Below, piece by piece: positions 43,128 to 53,103 of a DNA stretch of 64,000 nt; the first letter of the stretch is position 1; each line of letters starts with the position of its first letter. Origin of the DNA: Lachnospiraceae bacterium (lineage in GTDB: Bacteria; Bacillota; Clostridia; Lachnospirales; Lachnospiraceae); the NCBI GenBank assembly GCA_017513125.1, contig JAFWDI010000002.1, positions 118,739 through 182,738 of the forward strand, in the 5' to 3' direction. The translations under genes and the position numbers were made by a program. The notes below the pieces were generated by a model, which had not been told where the DNA came from, searched no databases, and saw only the letters and a list, made by a program, of their open reading frames with translations.

Positions 43128-43856
43128 ATGAAGTTTAAAGTTATCGCGTGCAATGTCCTGGGCAGAGAGCTCAGCTACCTGAAAAAGCGTTCAGAGAATA
43201 CCCTCGACATCTCCTGGTTCCACATGGAGATGCACGAGGACGCACGCAAACTCCGGAAAGCCATCCAGCAGGAGATCGACCGCACCGAAGACAGCGGCGC
43301 CGGCTATGACGCGATACTTCTCGGCTACGGACTCTGCGCGAGCGCCACGGCCGGCCTGACCACCCGGAGCCTCCCTCTGGTGATTCCCCGCGCACATGAC
43401 TGCATCACGCTCTGTCTGGGCTCGAAGCCGCGCTACGAACAGCTCTTCGAGGAGATTCCCGGCTGCCTCTGGTACACCGCGAACTGGATCAACTGCACGG
43501 ACATGCCCACCCCCGAGACCGAGGCGCGCATGATCAGGGAATTCGAGGAGGACGATTACGACGAGGACGACATCGAATACCTGATGGAGCACCTGGGGCC
43601 CAGGAAGAAGTACCGGAACGCGGCCTACATCGAGATGCCGTTCTTCGACCAGTCGCGGTATCACGAGATCGCGAAGGCCGCCGCCGACTTTTACGGCTGG
43701 GGTTATCACGAGATCCCGGGCGACCTGGGCCTGCTCGAGCGCATGCTCGCGGGCGAATGGGACGCGAAGGAGTTTCTGGTGCTGCAGCCCGGCGAGACCA
43801 TGGAGCAGTCGCCGGACGAGGAAGAACTGATGCGGGTGGCCGAGCCGGACGACTGA
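43128..43856 (+). CDS. DUF1638 family protein
   Basis: 242 aa. The conserved block YDAILLGYGLCASATAGL followed by VIPRAHDCITLCLGS and PGCLWYTANWINC identifies DUF1638, a family of unknown function. From memory, members often lie beside corrinoid methyltransferase genes; none is present here. The cysteines in GLC and HDC and the His suggest a metal or cofactor site (inference). The ATG at 43128 has only a weak ribosome site (GAGA), and a four-codon ORF (ATGAGAATCGTATGA) overlaps it at 43117. An acidic EEDDYDEDD run lies in the middle. It stands between two terminators and is probably monocistronic. Confidence 0.78.
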   Translation: MKFKVIACNVLGRELSYLKKRSENTLDISWFHMEMHEDARKLRKAIQQEIDRTEDSGAGYDAILLGYGLCASATAGLTTRSLPLVIPRAHDCITLCLGSKPRYEQLFEEIPGCLWYTANWINCTDMPTPETEARMIREFEEDDYDEDDIEYLMEHLGPRKKYRNAAYIEMPFFDQSRYHEIAKAAADFYGWGYHEIPGDLGLLERMLAGEWDAKEFLVLQPGETMEQSPDEEELMRVAEPDD

Positions 43857-43930
43857 GGCGGAACGGGGGCTCTCCGGAGCGAAAAGCGGCCGGCGTCAAA
43901 AAACGTATGCGCCGGCGGTCATTTCCATAT

Positions 43931-43970
43931 TATAATACCGGCAGCAGGGGACTTACCTGCTGCCGTTTTC
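43931..43970 (+). terminator. TATAAT followed by intrinsic terminator (2)
   Basis: TATAAT (43931-43936) is followed by a perfect 10-bp stem CGGCAGCAGG / CCTGCTGCCG (43939-43948, 43956-43965) and TTTTCTGTCT. It ends the DUF1638 transcript and lies 50 bases ahead of the rhamnosidase gene. Confidence 0.75.
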
Positions 43971-44020
43971 TGTCTCCGCCTCTTACTGCAGCGGCACACA
44001 TGATCGACGGAGGAGCCTCT

Positions 44021-47000
44021 ATGAACATTCGAGACGCATTTCGGGACCCGGGCAGCGAATACCGCCCTTATATCCGCTGGTGGCTGGCCGAGGGTCTGCA
44101 TACCGACGAAACATTGAAGATGGAGATCGAACAGCTGGACCGGACCGGTTTCGGCGGCGTGGAGTTTCTCGCCATGGAGGAGCCCGGCGCCGACTCGAAG
44201 CTCTACGGCTGGGGCTCCGAAGAGTGGGTCCACGACACGCACACGATCGTGCGCGAGACCACGGAGCACGGTATGGCGGTCTCCATGACCAGCGGCACGA
44301 ACTGGTCGAACGCGAACCTGATCACGATCACGCCGGACGATGACGCCGCCTCGAAGGAGCTTGACTTCGCGGTCGAGGAGCTCGCGGCGGGCGCGTCTCG
44401 GAGCGGCCCTCTCGCGCGGGCGGAGCTGACCATGCCCGGCGTCACGAAGCAGGAGCTCGAGGCTGTCACGGCCATCCGCAAGGTCCGCGAGGAGAACGGC
44501 GTCGTCTTCCTGGACCGAAACTCCGCCGCAGTCCTCACGAATCTGGTCCGCACCGACCCTGAGCAGGGCGCTGTTCTCGACTGGACCGCTCCCGCCGAAG
44601 GCGACTGGCTGCTCTTCTTCTTCTGGATCCACGGGACCGGACAGACCGCCGAGCCTTCCGTGTCCACTTCCTACACGATCAACTACTTCGACCGCGCCGG
44701 CATCCGCGCGTTCACGGAATACTGGGACGACGTGGTCCTGACCCCGCAGCTGCGCGAGGACCTGTACCGGAACCTGCGCGGCATGATGTACATGGACTCG
44801 CTCGAGCTCGGCACGTTCGGCCGGGGCGGACAGCTCTGGAGCCGGCATTTCCGGGAGGAGTTCGAACGCTGCCGGGGCTATGACATTGCCCCGTACCTGC
44901 CTTTCATCGTAAAAAAGCCCGGCATGCTCCAGCCGGTCTACGAGTATTACTACAGTTCCGACGACGCGGTCTTTCTCGAGAAGCTCCTGAACGACCTCTA
45001 CCAGACGAACACGGATCTGTATATGGAGAACATCCTGCAGCCCATGCAGGAGTGGCTCCACACGCATAAGATGACGCTCCGCTCCGAGATCTCCTACGGT
45101 CTGCCTTTCGAGATCTCGCAGCCCGGAAAATACGTCGACGGCATCGAGACCGAGTCGCTCGAGTTCGCCTCGCAGATCGACTCCTACCGCGGGCTGGCCG
45201 GCGCGGCGCACATCTATGACCGCGTGTATTCGAGCGAGACCGGCGCGTCTCTCCTGAACTATATGATGGGGCTGCCGTTCTACACGCAGATCATCTACAC
45301 GCAGTTCGCCGCGGGCGTGACCCGCACGGTCCTGCACGGCTACTCCAGCATCCGCGGCTCCGAGGAGTCGACCGCCTGGCCCGGACACGAGGGCATGTGG
45401 CCGGTCTTCTCCGAGCGCTTCGGCGAGCGGCAGCCGTCTTTCCGGCATTACGGGGACTGGCTGAAGATGCTCTCCCGCTATCAGCTGGTGCTGCGTCAGG
45501 GCCGGCCGCGCATGGACCTGGCGATCCTGCGTCTGGACTATAATTTCAATAACCTCCTCTTCCTCGACGACGAGGTCGACCTCTACGAGAACCGCCTGAT
45601 GCGCGCGAACGAGGGCATCTACTGGAAGGATCCTGGTCTGCAGAACGCGGGATACACCTGGGATTATTTCGCGCCGCAGCTGCTTGAAGAGGAATTCTGC
45701 ACGTTCGGCGCCGAGGGCAATGACGGCGCCGGCCGCCTCTTCCCCGAAGGCCCGGGCTATAAAGCCGTCATCGTCTATCAGAACGTCCTCCCGCTCGCGT
45801 CCGCCGAAAAGCTGCTCGCGCTGGCGGAGGCCAGCCTGCCGGTCGTGTTCGTGAACGGCGTCACCGAGACCCTGCGCCCGGGCATCGACCGCACCTATGA
45901 GAAAGCCGCCTGCATGACCCCGTTCCTCGCGGAGCCGGATGAGAAGCTGGCGGAGATCATCGCGCGGATGAAGGCGCTGCCGAACGTCCGCGAGGCCGAC
46001 GGACCCGCCGCCGCCCTGCAGGCGCTGCGGGAGCTTGGGATCGAACCCGAGACGCGCTTCGACGTGCCCGACCGGAACCTGCTCACGCATGTACGGGAGG
46101 ACGGGGGCCGGAAGTACATTTACCTCTATAACATGCTCTACACCCAGGCCGAGCCCCACACGTTCCGCGTCAGCATCGCCGGGACGGGCGCCGTGACGCG
46201 CATCGACTGCTGGGGCGGGCGCTTCGAGCAGGCCGGGTGCTTCGACGCCGCGGACGGCCGCACGGTCCTGGAACTGACCCTGGCCCCGGGGCAGGCCGCG
46301 CTCTACGAACTGGACACGACTGCGGCTCCCGGGCCGCACATCGGGCTCGCGGAGACCGGCGGGCTTCCGGCAGAGGCGTTTCTCACTGCGGCGGACGGCC
46401 GCATCCTGGCGAAGATGCTCTGCGGCGACCCCATCCGGCTGGACCGCATGCACCTGACCGTCGAGAGCTGGGACGAAGGCGAAAAGCACGAGCTGTACGA
46501 GGACCGCGGACTGGGCATCGTGACGAAGGAGATCTGGTACGACACCGAAAAGACGCTCCTGGATGCCGGCGAGACCGCTCTGATCCCCTGGAAGGACATC
46601 CCCGCCGTCGGCCCGGAGGTCTCCGGCGTGGGCATCTATACGGCGGAGGTGACATTGCCCGAAGACTGGTCCGCGGACTGCGGCGCCGTGCTGCGCTTCA
46701 CGGGCGCCGGCCGGCACTCGCTCTCGGTCTTCGTGAACGGTGAGAAGGCCGACGCGGTCGACTTCGACGCACTCGCGGTCGACGTCTCCGCCCTGCTGCA
46801 CGCGGGTACGAACGAGCTCCGTGTGGAGACCGCCTCCAGCCTGAATAACCGGCTGATGGCGCGCGGCTATTATGAAAAGGGAAATGAAGCGTCGATGGCC
46901 CTGGCGGAAAACTCGAACAACGCCAACGTCACCGGCGAAGGACAGGCGCCCGAGGAAGAGCCCGCCGACATGGCCATCCTCTTCCGGGTCCGGGCGTCCC

Positions 47001-47068
47001 TGAAGGACTACGGGCTGACCGGACCGGTCGTGCTCGAACCTTACCGCATCAGGGAGGTGACCGCATGA
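44021..47068 (+). CDS. GH106 alpha-L-rhamnosidase-like glycoside hydrolase
   Basis: 1015 aa. The N-terminus AFRDPGSEYRPYIRWWLAEG, then IEQLDRTGFGGVEF, is the pattern of GH106 alpha-L-rhamnosidases, with the long multidomain layout and C-terminal beta-rich modules (about 830-1000, ending in a galactose-binding-like fold with TAEVTLPEDW). No signal peptide is seen, so it acts on imported rhamnosides in the cytoplasm. The start at 44021 follows ACGGAGGAG; a much longer open frame upstream overlaps the terminator and is not real. Its stop overlaps rhaB by four bases, so it heads the rhamnose operon and supplies L-rhamnose to it. Confidence 0.82.
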   Translation: MNIRDAFRDPGSEYRPYIRWWLAEGLHTDETLKMEIEQLDRTGFGGVEFLAMEEPGADSKLYGWGSEEWVHDTHTIVRETTEHGMAVSMTSGTNWSNANLITITPDDDAASKELDFAVEELAAGASRSGPLARAELTMPGVTKQELEAVTAIRKVREENGVVFLDRNSAAVLTNLVRTDPEQGAVLDWTAPAEGDWLLFFFWIHGTGQTAEPSVSTSYTINYFDRAGIRAFTEYWDDVVLTPQLREDLYRNLRGMMYMDSLELGTFGRGGQLWSRHFREEFERCRGYDIAPYLPFIVKKPGMLQPVYEYYYSSDDAVFLEKLLNDLYQTNTDLYMENILQPMQEWLHTHKMTLRSEISYGLPFEISQPGKYVDGIETESLEFASQIDSYRGLAGAAHIYDRVYSSETGASLLNYMMGLPFYTQIIYTQFAAGVTRTVLHGYSSIRGSEESTAWPGHEGMWPVFSERFGERQPSFRHYGDWLKMLSRYQLVLRQGRPRMDLAILRLDYNFNNLLFLDDEVDLYENRLMRANEGIYWKDPGLQNAGYTWDYFAPQLLEEEFCTFGAEGNDGAGRLFPEGPGYKAVIVYQNVLPLASAEKLLALAEASLPVVFVNGVTETLRPGIDRTYEKAACMTPFLAEPDEKLAEIIARMKALPNVREADGPAAALQALRELGIEPETRFDVPDRNLLTHVREDGGRKYIYLYNMLYTQAEPHTFRVSIAGTGAVTRIDCWGGRFEQAGCFDAADGRTVLELTLAPGQAALYELDTTAAPGPHIGLAETGGLPAEAFLTAADGRILAKMLCGDPIRLDRMHLTVESWDEGEKHELYEDRGLGIVTKEIWYDTEKTLLDAGETALIPWKDIPAVGPEVSGVGIYTAEVTLPEDWSADCGAVLRFTGAGRHSLSVFVNGEKADAVDFDALAVDVSALLHAGTNELRVETASSLNNRLMARGYYEKGNEASMALAENSNNANVTGEGQAPEEEPADMAILFRVRASLKDYGLTGPVVLEPYRIREVTA

Positions 47069-48405
47069 GACGTTATCTGGCCATCGACATCGGCGCGTCC
47101 TCCGGCAGGCATATCGTCGGATGGACCGCGGAAGGCAGCGCATCCCCGCCGCCCGCGTTCGAGACCCGCGAAGTCTATCGCTTCGCGAACGGCGTGCAGC
47201 GTGTGAACGGCCATCTGATCTGGGATATCCTGCACCTCGCGGAAGAGGTGAAGCGCGGGATCGACCTGGCGCTCGCGGAGTACGACGACATCGTCAGCCT
47301 CTCCGTCGACACCTGGGGCATCGATTATGTGCTGCTGCGCGGTGACGAGGAGGTCCTCCCCTGCTATTCCTACCGGGACAGCCGCACACAGTCCGTCGTG
47401 GACGAGGTGCATGAGAAAGTCCCCTTCTCCGAGCTCTACCGCCGGACCGGCAGCCAGTTCCAGACCTTTAACTCGCTCTACCAGTGGTACTGGGATATGA
47501 AGGAGGGCAGGCTCGATGGCGTGACCGACGTCCTGATGATCCCGGAATACCTGATGTACCGGCTCTGCGGAGCGAAGGCGCGGGAGTTCACGAACGCCAC
47601 GACGACCGGTCTGGTCAATGCCGGCACCCTGCAGTTCGACCGCGAAGTCATCGCGCGGACCGGCCTGCCGGACAGGCTGTTCCCGGAGCTGGCGCAGCCC
47701 GGAACCGTGATCGGCACGTACCGGGGGCTGAACGTGGTCCTCTGCGCCACGCATGACACGGCCTCGGCGGTCGAGGGCATCCCGATGCCGGACACCGGGC
47801 ACGAGGCCTACGTCTCTTCCGGCACCTGGAGCCTGCTCGGCACGAAGACCCCGGCGCCGCTCACCGATGAGGGGAGCGAAGCCGCGAACTACTCGAACGA
47901 GGGCGGCCCCGGCTATAACCGCTATCAGAAAAACATCACGGGCATGTGGCTGGTGAACCGGCTGAAAGATGAGCTGGCGCCCGACATGTCCTTCGCGGAA
48001 CTGGATGCCACGGTGCGCGCGAGCACCTGTGACGTTCTGATCAATGCCAACGACCCCCGCCTGACCGCGCCCGAGAGCATGCGCGCCGCGTTCGACGAGG
48101 CCGCCGCGGAAGCCGCGGGAGGTCCGCAGGGCCGCGCCGGCACGCCCGTTCTGCAGACCGTCGGGGACTATTTCCGCTGCTGTTACCGCAGCCTGGCAGA
48201 GAGCTACCGCATCGCGCTCGCGGAGCTCGAGGCGAACACCGGAAAGCAGATCGACGAGCTGTACATCGTGGGCGGCGGCGCGAAAAACACGTTTATTAAC
48301 GAGCAGACCGCGCTTCTCACCGGGAAGCGCGTCACGGCATTGCCCATCGAGGCGACCGCCCTGGGGAACCTCAGAATCCAGCTGGAAGCCGACACTCAAA
48401 CATAA
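47065..48405 (+). CDS. rhaB: Rhamnulokinase
   Basis: 446 aa sugar kinase of the FGGY/ASKHA fold that phosphorylates L-rhamnulose at C1. The phosphate-1 motif AIDIGASSGR, the SVDTWGIDYVLL segment, NGVQRVNGHLIWD and the C-terminal YIVGGGAKNTFINE are typical for RhaB. The ATG overlaps the stop of the rhamnosidase, and rhaA starts 20 bases later. Context with rhaA and rhaD confirms the sugar. Confidence 0.96.
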   Translation: MRRYLAIDIGASSGRHIVGWTAEGSASPPPAFETREVYRFANGVQRVNGHLIWDILHLAEEVKRGIDLALAEYDDIVSLSVDTWGIDYVLLRGDEEVLPCYSYRDSRTQSVVDEVHEKVPFSELYRRTGSQFQTFNSLYQWYWDMKEGRLDGVTDVLMIPEYLMYRLCGAKAREFTNATTTGLVNAGTLQFDREVIARTGLPDRLFPELAQPGTVIGTYRGLNVVLCATHDTASAVEGIPMPDTGHEAYVSSGTWSLLGTKTPAPLTDEGSEAANYSNEGGPGYNRYQKNITGMWLVNRLKDELAPDMSFAELDATVRASTCDVLINANDPRLTAPESMRAAFDEAAAEAAGGPQGRAGTPVLQTVGDYFRCCYRSLAESYRIALAELEANTGKQIDELYIVGGGAKNTFINEQTALLTGKRVTALPIEATALGNLRIQLEADTQT

Positions 48406-48425
48406 TTTCGAAGGGAGACCGAACG

Positions 48426-49676
48426 ATGAGTTATAACGAAGCGAAACAGGCCTACGCGCGGTTCGGCGTCGACACGGACGCCGCGATCGCGAAACTGAAG
48501 GAGATCCCCGTGTCCCTGCACTGTTGGCAGGGCGACGACGTGCGCGGGTTCGACACGGACCCGTCGAAGCCCCTGACCGGCGGCATCCAGACCACGGGCA
48601 ACTACCCCGGGCGCGCCGCCACGCCGGAGCAGCTGATGGCGGACATCGACGAAGTCCTGAAGCTGGTCCCGGGGAAAATGAAGCTGAACCTGCACGCAAG
48701 CTACGCGATCTTCGAGGACGGTGAGTGGGCGGACCGCGACCGGCTGGAGCCGAAGCACTTCCGCCGCTGGGTCGAGTTCTGCCGGGAGCGCGGACTGGGC
48801 TGCGACTTTAACCCGACGTTCTTCTCGCACGAAAAGTGCGACCCTCTGACGCTCTCGAGCCCGGACCCGGAGACCCGGCGCTTCTGGATCGACCACGGGC
48901 GGGCGTGCATCCGCATTGCCTCGTACCTGGCCGAGGAGCTGGGCGAGCCCTGCGTCATGAACATCTGGACCGGCGACGGCTTTAAGGACGTGCCCGGCGA
49001 CCGCATGGGGCCGCGCATGCGCTATAAGGAGAGCATTGACGCGATCCTCGAGGAGCCCTATGATTTCACGAAGGTGAAGCCCTGCGTGGAGAGCAAGGTC
49101 TTCGGCATCGGCGTCGAGGCGTTTACGGCAGGCTCCGCGGAGTTCTCGCTCAGCTACGCCGCGTTCAACCGCGACAAATGCATCCCGCTGATGGACAACG
49201 GCCACTATCACCCGACCGAGGTCGTCAGCGACAAGATCCCCGCGCTGCTCACGTTCTTCCCGGAGATCGCGCTGCATGTCACGCGGCCCATCCGCTGGGA
49301 TTCGGACCATGTGGTGGCCTACGACGACGAGACCCGCGAGATCGCGAAGGAGATCATCCGGTGCGGCGCGGAGCGGGTCGATATCGCCCTCGACTTCTTC
49401 GACGCGGGCATCAACCGCATCGCCGCATGGGTCGTCGGCACCCGGAACCTCGAGAAGGCCCTGCTGTTCGCGCTGCTGCAGCCGGCGGACGAGCTGAAGA
49501 AGCTGCAGGACGAGAGCCGGTTCACCGAGCTGCTGGCCCTGCAGGAGGAGCTGAAGACATTGCCCTTCAGCGACGTCTGGGCCGCGTTCTGCGAGGCGGA
49601 GGGCGTTCCCGCGGGCTACGAATGGATGGATGAAGTAAAAGCTTACGAGCAGAAAATACTGGAGGAAAGAAGATGA
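48426..49676 (+). CDS. rhaA: L-rhamnose isomerase
   Basis: 416 aa metal-dependent isomerase that converts L-rhamnose to L-rhamnulose. The N-terminal SLHCWQGDDVRGF and the GGIQTTGNYPG segment are hallmarks; metal ligands lie within VESKVFGIGVEAF, LMDNGHYHPTE and RWDSDHVV. Length and start (GGGAGACC upstream) are normal. Overlaps rhaD by four bases (ATGA). Confidence 0.97.
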   Translation: MSYNEAKQAYARFGVDTDAAIAKLKEIPVSLHCWQGDDVRGFDTDPSKPLTGGIQTTGNYPGRAATPEQLMADIDEVLKLVPGKMKLNLHASYAIFEDGEWADRDRLEPKHFRRWVEFCRERGLGCDFNPTFFSHEKCDPLTLSSPDPETRRFWIDHGRACIRIASYLAEELGEPCVMNIWTGDGFKDVPGDRMGPRMRYKESIDAILEEPYDFTKVKPCVESKVFGIGVEAFTAGSAEFSLSYAAFNRDKCIPLMDNGHYHPTEVVSDKIPALLTFFPEIALHVTRPIRWDSDHVVAYDDETREIAKEIIRCGAERVDIALDFFDAGINRIAAWVVGTRNLEKALLFALLQPADELKKLQDESRFTELLALQEELKTLPFSDVWAAFCEAEGVPAGYEWMDEVKAYEQKILEERR

Positions 49677-50485
49677 AAAGTATCCTGGAAGCACCTTTTA
49701 TCGTCGATATGACGCGCGCGCTGGACAATATGTACTCGCACGGCTGGGATGAGCGCAACGGGGGCAATGTCAGCGTGATGCTCGACCCCGCCGAAGTCGC
49801 GGAATACCTGGACACGAGCCTCGTACTGCGCCGCATCCCGATGACGTTCGCGGAGCCCGCGCTCGACGGAAAGATCTTCATCGTGACCGGGACCGGGAAA
49901 TATTTTAAGAACGCAAAGTACGACCCCGCGGCGAACCTCGGCATCGTCCGGCTCGCGGAGGGCGGCGCGGTCGCGGAGCTGCTCTGGGGCTTCACCGACG
50001 GCGGAAAGTTCACCTCGGAGTTTCCGGCGCACATCATGAGCCACGCGGTGGCGCTGGCGAAGAGCCCGGACCACCGGGTCGTCATGCACTGCCACCCGAC
50101 GAACATCATCGCGATGACGTTCGTGCACAGCCTGGATTCGCGCGAGTTCACGGTCGATATCTGGCGCACCTGCACCGAGTGCCTCGTGGTCTTCCCCGAC
50201 GGGATCAACGTCCTGCCCTGGATGCTCTGCGGCACGAACGAGATCGGCGTCGCGACCGCCGAGGCCATGAAGACCGCGCGCATGGTCGTATGGGCGCAGC
50301 ACGGCATCTACGGCACCGGAAAGGATCTGGACGAGACGTTCGGCCTGATCGAGACCGCCGAGAAGGGCGCCGAGATCTACATGAAGACGTTCGGGCACCC
50401 GATCCTGCAGACGATCACGGACGATAACCTGCGTGAGATCGAGGCCGGTTTCGGCGTGAAGGCGCGCGAGGGGTGGCTGGACTGA
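49673..50485 (+). CDS. rhaD: Rhamnulose-1-phosphate aldolase
   Basis: 270 aa class II zinc aldolase that splits L-rhamnulose-1-phosphate into dihydroxyacetone phosphate and L-lactaldehyde. The segments WDERNGGNVS, VTGTGKYF, HCHPTNI (two zinc His) and WAQHGIYGTG (third zinc His) identify RhaD. The start follows GGAGGAAAG within rhaA. After the stop comes a hairpin before the GRE gene. Confidence 0.96.
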   Translation: MKSILEAPFIVDMTRALDNMYSHGWDERNGGNVSVMLDPAEVAEYLDTSLVLRRIPMTFAEPALDGKIFIVTGTGKYFKNAKYDPAANLGIVRLAEGGAVAELLWGFTDGGKFTSEFPAHIMSHAVALAKSPDHRVVMHCHPTNIIAMTFVHSLDSREFTVDIWRTCTECLVVFPDGINVLPWMLCGTNEIGVATAEAMKTARMVVWAQHGIYGTGKDLDETFGLIETAEKGAEIYMKTFGHPILQTITDDNLREIEAGFGVKAREGWLD

Positions 50486-50497
50486 GGCAATTCATGG

Positions 50498-50536
50498 TAT
50501 AATATTTGCCGGCACATTTGCCGGCATTTTCTATAC
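50498..50536 (+). promoter_or_regulatory. TGG-TATAAT with terminator-like hairpin (3)
   Basis: An extended -10 (TGGTATAAT, hexamer 50498-50503) is followed by TGCCGGCA / TGCCGGCA (50507-50514, 50519-50526), a pairing repeat with a four-base loop, then TTTTCTATACGTTTTTTG. It lies between rhaD and the GRE and could be an attenuator that lowers GRE transcription, or a terminator next to a promoter. Confidence 0.5.
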
Positions 50537-50582
50537 GTTTTTTGATGTCCGTGACATCCTATTCTCTTCAGGAGGTCTGTAT

Positions 50583-53081
50583 ATGCCCAGAGTCAGTAAA
50601 GTCGCGAAAGCCATCGAACCCTATGACAAGGTCTGGGGCGTAGGCGCATGCGGAAAGATCTCGGATCCGTCTCCGTTCGAGCGGATCAACCTCATCCTCG
50701 ACCGCGTCCCGAAGACCACGAACGGCGAGATCTTCGCGGACCGCGCGGTGTGGCTCACGAAGGCCATGCAGGATTACGAGGGCCAGCCCATGATCGTCCG
50801 CCTGGCGCACGGTCTGCGGCTGTTCTTCGAGAACGCCCCGGTGTATCTGTTCGACCACGAGCTGATCGTCGGCTCCATGCTCTGCCCGATAAAGGGAGCG
50901 CCGGTCTTTCCCGAGTTCGGCATCGACTGGGTCGTGGAGCAGTGCGAGGACGGCACGCTGGATTACTGCCCCGAGGTCGGGCACACGCACGACTACTTCA
51001 CGCACTCCGAGGAGACACTGAAGGCGCTGCAGGAGATCCGGCCCTACTGGAAGGGAAAGCAGTGCTCGGACTACGTCCTGCCCCGCCTGACCGAGGTGGA
51101 GCGGATCGGTTCCGGCGAAGGCCACAGCGTCTTCTTCGCGGACTCCTACATGACCTGCGGTGCGGGACACCTGGGCGTGAACTACGACCGCATCCTGCAC
51201 TGGGGCTACGGAAAGATCCGCGAGGAGATCCTGGAGAAGCAGGCCGCGCTGGATCTGTCGACCCCGGACGGCATTAAGAAAAATGAGTTTTACGAGGCCG
51301 CGCTCATCGTAAACGAGGCGGGCACGACCCTGATCCGCCGCCACGCGGAAGCGCTGCGCGCGAAAGCCGCGGAGACCGAAGACGAGGTCCGCCGCTGCGA
51401 GCTGCTGAAGATGGCGGATAACTGCGACCTGATCGCGACCGAAGCCCCGCAGACCTTCTGGCAGGCCATCCAGGCGGTCGAATTCGCGAACATGTTCGTA
51501 CTGCTCGAGTCGAACGGACACTCCGTCTCCTACGGCCGCTTCGACCAGTACATGCTGCCGTTCTATGAGCACGATCTCGAGACCGGCGAAACGACCCGCG
51601 AGTTCTGCCAGGAACTGATCGAGAACTTTTATATTAAGATCTGGGAGAAGAATAAAGTCCGCACCTACCAGTCCGTCGAGGTGTTCGGAAACGGCGGCAT
51701 CGGCGGTCCGGCCATGACGGTGGGCGGCATTCTCCCGGACGGCCGCGACGGCACGAACGACCTGACGTTTATGGCGCTCGACGCGCTCGCGCATCTGCGG
51801 ATCCCCACCCCCTGGTCGGCGGTCCGCCTGCACGCGGCGACGCCGGAGGCTCTGAAAGTGAAGGTCGCAAACGTGATCCGGCTCGGCATCGGCGAACCGA
51901 AGATCTTTAACGACGACGTCACGGTACCGATGATGGTCGCGAACGGGCGCTCCCTCGAAGACGCGCGGAACTACCACGTCGTCGGCTGCGTGGAGCCCGA
52001 CGTCTCCGGTAAGGAGTATGGCTGGCACGACGCCGCCGATCTGAACATGAATAAAGTCCTGGAGCTGGCCATCAACGGCGGCCGCGACATGGAGACCGGC
52101 GAACAGTACGCTCCCGACTACGGTTCTCTCGAAACGTTCGAGACGTTCGAAGAGGTCAAGGAAGCCTATCGGAAGCAGATGAAGTACTGGACCGACGCAT
52201 TGTGCGGGTACCTGACGAAGATCGATCTGGCGCACCAGCAGGTGCGGCCGCTTCCGTTCCTGTCCACGGTCATGGAGGGCCCGATCGAAAAGGGCGCCGA
52301 CATCACGACCGGCAGCGCCGTTTACAACTTCTCCGGCCCGCAGGGCGTAGCCATCGGCTCGGTCGGCGACGCGCTCTCCGCCATTAAGCAGCTGGTCTTC
52401 GACGAGAAGCTCGTCACCGGCGCCGAGCTGCTGCAGGCGGTCCGGGACAACTGGGTCGGCCACGAGAAGCTCTACGCGCTCGTGAACTCCGACTACGTGC
52501 ATCATTACGGAAATGACGACGACTACGCCGACGAACTGACCGCGTTCGGCTTCAACACCTGGTGCGAGGCGATCAACGGCCGTCCGACCGCGCACGGCGG
52601 ACACTTCCAGGCCGGCGCCTACTCGGTCACGATCAATGTCGCGCTCGGAAAGGCCCAGTGGGCCTCCGTCGACGGGCGAAAGGCGTTCGAGCCCGTCAGC
52701 GACTGCATGGGCGCCCAGCACACGCTCTGCTGCGCACACGATATCAAGGGTCCTTCGGCGATCTGCAGATCCGTCACGAAGCTCGACCACTCGAAAGCCG
52801 GAAACGGCACGCTGCTGAACTGGAAGTTCTCCCCCTCCACGATGGAAGGCGACACAGGACTTTCAAACCTCATCTCCCTGCTCGACACCTATGTCCAGCG
52901 GAAGGGCATGCACAGCCAGTTCACGGTGGCGAGCCGCGAGACATTGCTCGACGCGAAGGCGAACCCGTCCGAGTATCAGGACCTGCTGGTCCGCGTGGCG
53001 GGCTACTCCGCGTATTTCGTCGAGCTCTCGGAGTCGCTGCAGAACGATATCATCGGGCGGACCGAGCTGAATTTCGGCTGA
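50583..53081 (+). CDS. Glycyl radical diol dehydratase, probable B12-independent 1,2-propanediol dehydratase
   Basis: 832 aa GRE. Radical loop [12 protein letters not shown] with Gly807; thiyl loop [20 protein letters not shown] with Cys469 and Glu471, closely like Clostridium butyricum glycerol dehydratase (GCVEPQ...GWHDAA). The segment [13 protein letters not shown] carries the His-Ser pair that contacts the diol in that enzyme, and the [24 protein letters not shown] and NDIIGRTE blocks also agree. Position behind rhaBAD points to 1,2-propanediol, formed from lactaldehyde, as substrate, giving propanal. The N-terminus has no obvious microcompartment-targeting extension. AGGAGG precedes the start, and the activase follows by 22 bases. 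Confidence 0.9.
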   Translation: MPRVSKVAKAIEPYDKVWGVGACGKISDPSPFERINLILDRVPKTTNGEIFADRAVWLTKAMQDYEGQPMIVRLAHGLRLFFENAPVYLFDHELIVGSMLCPIKGAPVFPEFGIDWVVEQCEDGTLDYCPEVGHTHDYFTHSEETLKALQEIRPYWKGKQCSDYVLPRLTEVERIGSGEGHSVFFADSYMTCGAGHLGVNYDRILHWGYGKIREEILEKQAALDLSTPDGIKKNEFYEAALIVNEAGTTLIRRHAEALRAKAAETEDEVRRCELLKMADNCDLIATEAPQTFWQAIQAVEFANMFVLLESNGHSVSYGRFDQYMLPFYEHDLETGETTREFCQELIENFYIKIWEKNKVRTYQSVEVFGNGGIGGPAMTVGGILPDGRDGTNDLTFMALDALAHLRIPTPWSAVRLHAATPEALKVKVANVIRLGIGEPKIFNDDVTVPMMVANGRSLEDARNYHVVGCVEPDVSGKEYGWHDAADLNMNKVLELAINGGRDMETGEQYAPDYGSLETFETFEEVKEAYRKQMKYWTDALCGYLTKIDLAHQQVRPLPFLSTVMEGPIEKGADITTGSAVYNFSGPQGVAIGSVGDALSAIKQLVFDEKLVTGAELLQAVRDNWVGHEKLYALVNSDYVHHYGNDDDYADELTAFGFNTWCEAINGRPTAHGGHFQAGAYSVTINVALGKAQWASVDGRKAFEPVSDCMGAQHTLCCAHDIKGPSAICRSVTKLDHSKAGNGTLLNWKFSPSTMEGDTGLSNLISLLDTYVQRKGMHSQFTVASRETLLDAKANPSEYQDLLVRVAGYSAYFVELSESLQNDIIGRTELNFG

Positions 53082-53103
53082 CACAGTCCTACGGAGATCC
53101 GCT

